A stretch of DNA of 23,264 nucleotides, from positions 1 to 23,264 of the forward strand of contig JACKDL010000053.1 in assembly GCA_020633555.1 (NCBI GenBank). Reading direction: 5' to 3'. Positions 15,887 to 23,264 of this stretch are shown piece by piece. Made by a program: the position numbers and the translations under genes. The notes under the pieces were generated by a model that made no database searches, had not been told where the DNA came from, and worked only from the letters and a program-made list of their open reading frames with translations. Within the stretch, counting starts at the first letter, position 1, and the number at the start of each line of letters is the position of its first letter. This DNA comes from Myxococcales bacterium (lineage in GTDB: Bacteria; Myxococcota_A; Bradymonadia; UBA7976; UBA1532).

Positions 15887-17443
15887 TCAGCGATCACCCT
15901 CTGCCGGCCCCAGCCGCCCGCCCAGGGCGTCGAGCAGCGTCTTCACCTGGGCGAAGGCGGGGGAGCGGCGGGCGGCCTCGGGGGCGAAGGCCAGCGGCGC
16001 CAGCAGATCCCGCAGGGCGCGGTCGTCGGCGTCCAGGGCCGCCTCGAAGCGTGGATCCAGCAGGTAGCCCCGGGCGGCCGCCCGGTAGCCCACCGCGTCC
16101 AGGAACACCTCCAGCCGCCGGGCGGCGGCCCCGATGCCGTCGCCCTGGTCGAAGGCGTCCTCCCAGTGCATGTCGTGGGTCCACAGCGAGGCGGCCAGTC
16201 GGTCCTCGCTGAGCATCAAAGCGGTGCCCAGGTGGTGCCCCCGGCCCGCCACCGGCGGCCCCTCGGGGTGCACCGCGCGGCGCACCTCGTCGACGATGCG
16301 CAGGAAGTTGTCGTCCTGCAGTGAAAATCCAATGAAGACCATGTGTTTGGTGATGAGCATCGCCTGGACGATGCCCGCCAGCGCCGCGTTGCGCACCGCG
16401 TAGCGCACGTAGTTCTGGCGGGTGAGGATGATGTCGTCGGGGTGCTCCAGGCAGCCGTGCATCTTCAGCAGCCACGGGCCGGGCCGGTGGGTGGGCTGCC
16501 AGGGCAGCACGGCCACGGGGCGCCCGGCGGCCGCGCTGGCCTTCTCGAACAGCCGGTCGTAGTTGGTGGTGACCGACTCCGTCACCGGCAGCCCCGCCAG
16601 CAGCCCGTGGGCCAGGCCGTAGTGGCTGTGGTGGCCCATCACCTCGCAGACCGCCTCGCCCACCGAGCGCCCCTGCTGCGCCAGGCGCAGGGCCACGTAC
16701 TCGGCCCGGTCCAGGGCGTGCTTCTGCTGGTAGAGCGCCATCTCTTCGGCGGTCAGCCCCGCCTGGTGGCCCAGGGCGGTCAGCAGCGCCCCCCAATCGG
16801 GCAGTCCCGCGCCCATGCTCACGCCGGCGCCCAGGAACAGCACCAGCCGCCCCTGCAGAGCCTGGCGGGCCAGCCGGGTGGCCGCCTGGCTCAGGGCGGG
16901 GGGCAGCCCCCGGAAGTCCGCCGGGCCGCGCTGCGCCTGCGCCGCCGCGTGCTGGGCGGCCTCCCAGGTCACCAGCGCCACGTCCACGCCGTGGGCGGTG
17001 GCCGCCTCGCGCAGGGCCGGCAGCAGCCGCCGCAGCACCTCGCCCGCCTCGTGGAAGGTGCCGCCCGCGCCCGTGCCCACCACCGGCAGGGCCACCAGCC
17101 GCTTCGTGCGCCGGGTCACCCGCGGCAGGTTCGCCTGGGCCACCTCGGCCACGAAGGCCCGGGCCCGCGCGGTCACCCGCTCGGGATCCGAGCCGGTGGT
17201 GTCCACCAGCCACGGCCGGGGGGTGCCATCAGGGACGGGCAGGGGGATGGCGGGGCGGTCGCCCATGCGCCTGCCCGTGCGGGGGTGCCGGCGGTGATTG
17301 TAGGCTCCCACCGCCCGCAGCGCGTCGGCCAGGTCCTCCATCCACCAGGCGTGGGAGACGTGCAGGCCAGCCGAGCAGGGCATCAGCCAGTCGTCGCAGC
17401 GCAGGGCTTGCAGGTCGCCCCGCATCACAAAGACGTGGCCCAC
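15887..17443 (-). CDS. SIR2-family NADase-like protein with N-terminal macrodomain-like region
   Basis: A 518-residue cytoplasmic protein that looks like a stand-alone defence effector. Residues about 1-170 resemble a macrodomain, the fold that binds ADP-ribose-type ligands: VMRGDLQAL (6-14), then DDWLMPCSA (17-25) where macrodomains have the AIVNAAN loop, PWLVDTTGS (77-85), and ALPVVGTGAGG (118-128) at the second ligand loop. Residues about 197-455 are a SIR2 domain: GAGVSMGAGLPDW (205-217), TTNYD (292-296, N294), KMHG (327-330, H329) and GFSLQDD (372-378). This is the SIR2_2-like type found in phage-defence proteins that degrade NAD, rather than a housekeeping deacetylase; the Cys4 zinc module of deacetylases is absent. 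The GTG at 17443 has GGAG seven bases upstream; ATG 17425 is an alternative. It starts one base after the upstream lipoprotein stop. Confidence 0.88.
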   Translation of the reverse strand: MGHVFVMRGDLQALRCDDWLMPCSAGLHVSHAWWMEDLADALRAVGAYNHRRHPRTGRRMGDRPAIPLPVPDGTPRPWLVDTTGSDPERVTARARAFVAEVAQANLPRVTRRTKRLVALPVVGTGAGGTFHEAGEVLRRLLPALREAATAHGVDVALVTWEAAQHAAAQAQRGPADFRGLPPALSQAATRLARQALQGRLVLFLGAGVSMGAGLPDWGALLTALGHQAGLTAEEMALYQQKHALDRAEYVALRLAQQGRSVGEAVCEVMGHHSHYGLAHGLLAGLPVTESVTTNYDRLFEKASAAAGRPVAVLPWQPTHRPGPWLLKMHGCLEHPDDIILTRQNYVRYAVRNAALAGIVQAMLITKHMVFIGFSLQDDNFLRIVDEVRRAVHPEGPPVAGRGHHLGTALMLSEDRLAASLWTHDMHWEDAFDQGDGIGAAARRLEVFLDAVGYRAAARGYLLDPRFEAALDADDRALRDLLAPLAFAPEAARRSPAFAQVKTLLDALGGRLGPAEGDR

Positions 17444-17444
17444 C

Positions 17445-18329
17445 TCAGCGCTCCACCGGGCGCGCTTCCAGCCGGAACGGGCCCTGCCAGGCGTAGCCCT
17501 CGGCGGGGTTCGTCAGCCCGTCCACCACCACCCATACCGGCACGCCTGCGGCCAGCTCCACCTCGACCACGCTGGTGAACTGATCGGCCGCCGCGTCATC
17601 GTTGCAGCCCAGCTCGCTCTCGACGGCGCCGCAGTCGGCGCGCACCGACAGCACCGTGTCCACGTCCAGTGCGTCGCTGAAGGTCTCGAAGCGCCACGGG
17701 CCGCCCGCGGGCGGCGTGAAGCGATAGATCCGGTCGCCGGCGCCGCCGCCGCAGCTCGCCGGGCCCGCCTGCACCAAGGCGCCCTCGGTGGTATCGGCGA
17801 CGCCAAAGCGCCCGTCGGGGCCCGCGGCCAGCTCGGCCACCGCCCACTCGGCCGGGCACGCCCCCGGCAGGGCGCCCGCGTCCGCAGCCATGTCCACGTT
17901 CATGTCCGCGCCCTGATCCGCAGGCGCCGCGTCCGGCACGCCTTGGTCCAGCCCGGCGTCCGGGGGCCCACCGTCTTCGACCCCGCCATCCGGCGGTGGC
18001 GCGCTCAAGCAGGCGAACACCGCCTCGCAGTCGGCGGCGTCGGCCACGCAGCCCGCCCGATCGGCCCGCAGCGCCGGATCCGAGTCGGCGCAGGCCTGCA
18101 GCGACGCCGCCGCCTGATCCCCCGGCACGATCCCGCAGGCCACGGTGCGCATCACCAGATCCACGCAGACCTGGGGGAAGCGCCCCATGTCCATGGGCGG
18201 GGGCGTGGCCATCTCGGGCCCCACGTCGCCGATCATGAACTGGTCGCGGATCACCTCGCCGCCGCCGTCGTCCGTGCAGCCGGCCAGCAGCCCCAGCGCC
18301 AGAACCCCCACCCTGCCTCGGTTCATCAT
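17445..18329 (-). CDS. Lipoprotein with Cys-rich module, Asp/Pro linker and PPC-like domain
   Basis: A 294-residue lipoprotein of unknown role. The lipobox LLAGC (C18) follows a short signal. Residues 55-107 hold six cysteines beginning C55-x9-C65-G-I, the same opening as the first module of the lipoprotein at 9685-10980. A low-complexity Asp/Pro/Gly/Ala stretch (about 111-155) follows, of the kind that holds domains away from the membrane. Residues about 158-290 look like a bacterial pre-peptidase C-terminal (PPC) domain: YRFTPP (202-207), DVDTVLSVR (222-230), GCNDD (241-245) and VVVDG (267-271). PPC-like domains are beta sandwiches on secreted or surface proteins. The ATG at 18329 has GGGGGAG six bases upstream. 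The stop lies one base before the SIR2 gene, so the two are likely co-translated. It diverges from metH. Confidence 0.87.
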   Translation of the reverse strand: MMNRGRVGVLALGLLAGCTDDGGGEVIRDQFMIGDVGPEMATPPPMDMGRFPQVCVDLVMRTVACGIVPGDQAAASLQACADSDPALRADRAGCVADAADCEAVFACLSAPPPDGGVEDGGPPDAGLDQGVPDAAPADQGADMNVDMAADAGALPGACPAEWAVAELAAGPDGRFGVADTTEGALVQAGPASCGGGAGDRIYRFTPPAGGPWRFETFSDALDVDTVLSVRADCGAVESELGCNDDAAADQFTSVVEVELAAGVPVWVVVDGLTNPAEGYAWQGPFRLEARPVER

Positions 18330-18411
18330 GCGGTTCTCCCCCGGGTGGGTGTACCGCTTGATCGCGGCCGCCCGCCAGAGGACCCTGCGCTGCCCGCCCC
18401 AGGAGGTCGCC
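18330..18411. promoter_or_regulatory. Divergent promoter region between lipoprotein/SIR2 pair and metH
   Basis: Only 82 bases separate the two starts, so both promoters and both ribosome sites are packed here: GGGGGAG (18336-18342, minus) and AGGAGGT (18401-18407, plus). I cannot pick a confident -35/-10 pair. The space is too short for a cobalamin riboswitch, and the partial match GCGCTGC is not enough to call an SAH riboswitch. Confidence 0.4.
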
Positions 18412-22109
<3,698 letters not shown>

Positions 22110-22113
<4 letters not shown>

Positions 22114-23090
22114 GCGCCCTGAAGGTCCTCATGGTCGGCGCCGGCGCCGTGGGCCAGACCTACGGTTTCCACCTCCTGCGCGGGGGCGCTGAGCTCACGT
22201 TCTACGTGCGCCCGGGCAAGGTCGCGGGCCTGCGGGGCGGGGTGGTGGTCCACCCGCTCAACCTCAGCCGCGCGCCCCGTCGCCTCGAAGGCTACGCGGT
22301 GGTGAGCGACGCCGCGCAGGTGGCGACGGCGGGACCCTTCGACGTGGTGATCCTCACGGTGCCCAGCGACGCTCTGCGCGGCGCCTGGTGCACCGATCTC
22401 CTGGCGGCAGCGGGCCCCGACGCCACCGTGGTGGCCCTGCAGCCGGGCCCTCAGGACCAGCAGTGGGTGGCCGACCAGGTGGGCGCCGAGCGCGTCGTGG
22501 CCGGCCTCATCGCGCTGCTCGCCTGGTTCGCCCCGCTCCCCGGTGTCGATCGCGCGCCGGGTGTCGCCTGGTGGCGCCCGCCCTTCGGGAAGCTGCCCTT
22601 CAGCGGCGCCCCCGCTCGGGTCCAGCCCCTCGTCCAGACCCTGCGCAAGGGCGGCATGCCCGCCAAGGCCGTGCCCGACGCCGCCCAGGCCGGCGCCGCC
22701 GCCTCGGCGGTGATGATGCCCTTCATCGCGGCCCTCGAGAGCGTGGGCTGGCAGCTCGCCCGCCTGCCCGAGCCCGAGCCCCACGGCCTGGCCCTGGGCG
22801 CGGCCCGCGAGATTCGCGCCCTGGTGGCGCCCAAAGCGTCCGACCTCCCCCTGAAGATCATGGGGCGGCGGGGGCTGCTGCGGGTGGGCCTGCGGGTCGC
22901 GCGCTGGTTCATGCCCATGGACCTGCAGACCTACACCCAGGCTCACTTCACCAAGGTTGGCGCCCAGACCCGCTTCATGTTCGCGCGCTACGTCGAACTC
23001 GCCCGGGAGCGCGGGCTGGCTGCCGATCACGTCCAAGGCCTGCTCGACCGCCTGGCGGCGTTGGATGCCAAGCGCGCCCCGACGGGGTAG
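22110..23090 (+). CDS. Ketopantoate-reductase-family (ApbA/PanE-like) NAD(P)-dependent oxidoreductase
   Basis: A 326-residue dehydrogenase-like protein. The N-terminus has the Rossmann signature VGAGAVGQ (9-16) followed by the ApbA-type pattern: a YVRPGK basic segment (32-37) suggesting NADP preference, FDVVILTVPSDAL (77-89) and VVALQPGPQ (108-116). The C-terminal half is helical, as in ketopantoate reductases. The canonical family reduces ketopantoate to pantoate for coenzyme A. The catalytic Lys and the pattern after the substrate loop are not clearly conserved, so a different 2-keto acid or another substrate is possible, and I do not name it panE. It begins inside the metH stop codon (ATGA, four-base overlap), strongly suggesting translational coupling. 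A metabolic link to methionine or one-carbon metabolism is possible but unproven. Confidence 0.88.
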
Positions 23091-23123
23091 ATTGGCGCAG
23101 GGCACCCGGGCCTGGAGTCGACC

Positions 23124-23264
23124 ATGCGCCACCTTCTCACCGCCGCCGCCCTCCTTGGGCTGTTCGCCTGCTCCTCCGAGAGCGGCCCCCCGGCGTCGGG
23201 TCAGCAGCGAGCCGATCGCGGCGCCCCGACCACCGACGGCGGCGCGGACGCGGCGCGGCCGGAC
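23124..23264 (+). CDS. Lipoprotein, 5' end only (cut by window edge)
   Basis: The first 47 residues of a lipoprotein. Signal MRHLLTAAALLGLFAC ends with lipobox LFAC (C16). It is followed by SSESGPP and the start of an Asp/Ala/Pro-rich linker. The ATG at 23124 is preceded by GGAG six bases upstream (23114-23117). It follows the oxidoreductase by 33 bases on the same strand. What the mature domain does lies outside the window. Confidence 0.75.
   Translation, partial: MRHLLTAAALLGLFACSSESGPPASGQQRADRGAPTTDGGADAARPD

Noticed and set aside
15887..17443. Housekeeping sirtuin (CobB-like protein deacetylase)
   Set aside because: The zinc-binding four-cysteine module of deacetylases is missing, and the protein has an extra N-terminal domain and the TTNYD/KMHG pattern of NAD-consuming SIR2 proteins.
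18330..18411. Cobalamin or SAH riboswitch upstream of metH
   Set aside because: Only 82 bases are available and they are shared with a divergent gene. There is no B12 box, and the GCGCTGC resemblance to an SAH riboswitch core lacks the paired partners.

Overview
The window is very GC-rich throughout, with nearly all third codon positions G or C. It has the flavour of a Myxococcota-type bacterium (former Deltaproteobacteria). The evidence is a eukaryotic-type Ser/Thr kinase fused to an ATPase and a repeat region, many Asp/Pro-rich or Gly-rich lipoproteins, a PPC-like domain on a lipoprotein, and complete polyphosphate and cobalamin-dependent methionine genes. That assignment is inference from gene style; no rRNA or other marker is present. 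I saw no tRNA, insertion sequence, phage gene or CRISPR array. The window is densely coding: no stretch over 300 bases lacks a gene.

Left part (1-10980, all minus strand): reading in the direction of transcription, from right to left, there is a cysteine-rich Gly-repeat lipoprotein (9685-10980), a beta-barrel outer-membrane protein (7962-9641), a lipoprotein joining an alpha/beta hydrolase to a probable beta-barrel (6344-7951), and a lipoprotein cytochrome c with a possible molybdopterin-oxidoreductase-like domain (5472-6344). These are followed by a membrane GAF-GGDEF protein (4226-5428), a soluble kinase-ATPase-TPR protein (792-4169) and a hypothetical protein cut by the window edge (2-733). 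Gaps are short (10-60 bases, one stop/start overlap), so much of this may be one transcript. It combines a cell-envelope module (barrel, hydrolase, cytochrome) with a signalling module (c-di-GMP, protein phosphorylation).

Middle (10981-15841): a 177-base divergent intergenic region separates the minus-strand cluster from a plus-strand HEAT-like lipoprotein (11158-12210) and polyphosphate kinase ppk1 (12275-14341). An exopolyphosphatase of the Ppx/GppA family (14351-15841, minus) faces ppk tail to tail with a 9-base gap. A perfect 16-base palindrome sits at the very end of ppk.

Right part (15887-23264): a minus-strand pair comprises a PPC-like lipoprotein (17445-18329) followed one base later by a macrodomain-like/SIR2 fusion protein (15887-17443). 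This SIR2 protein is the best candidate in the window for an undescribed system: it looks like a single-gene NAD-consuming effector with a built-in nucleotide-binding sensor. Diverging from the pair across 82 bases is full-length metH (18412-22113), which overlaps by four bases a ketopantoate-reductase-family gene (22110-23090). The start of another lipoprotein gene (23124 onward) runs off the right edge.
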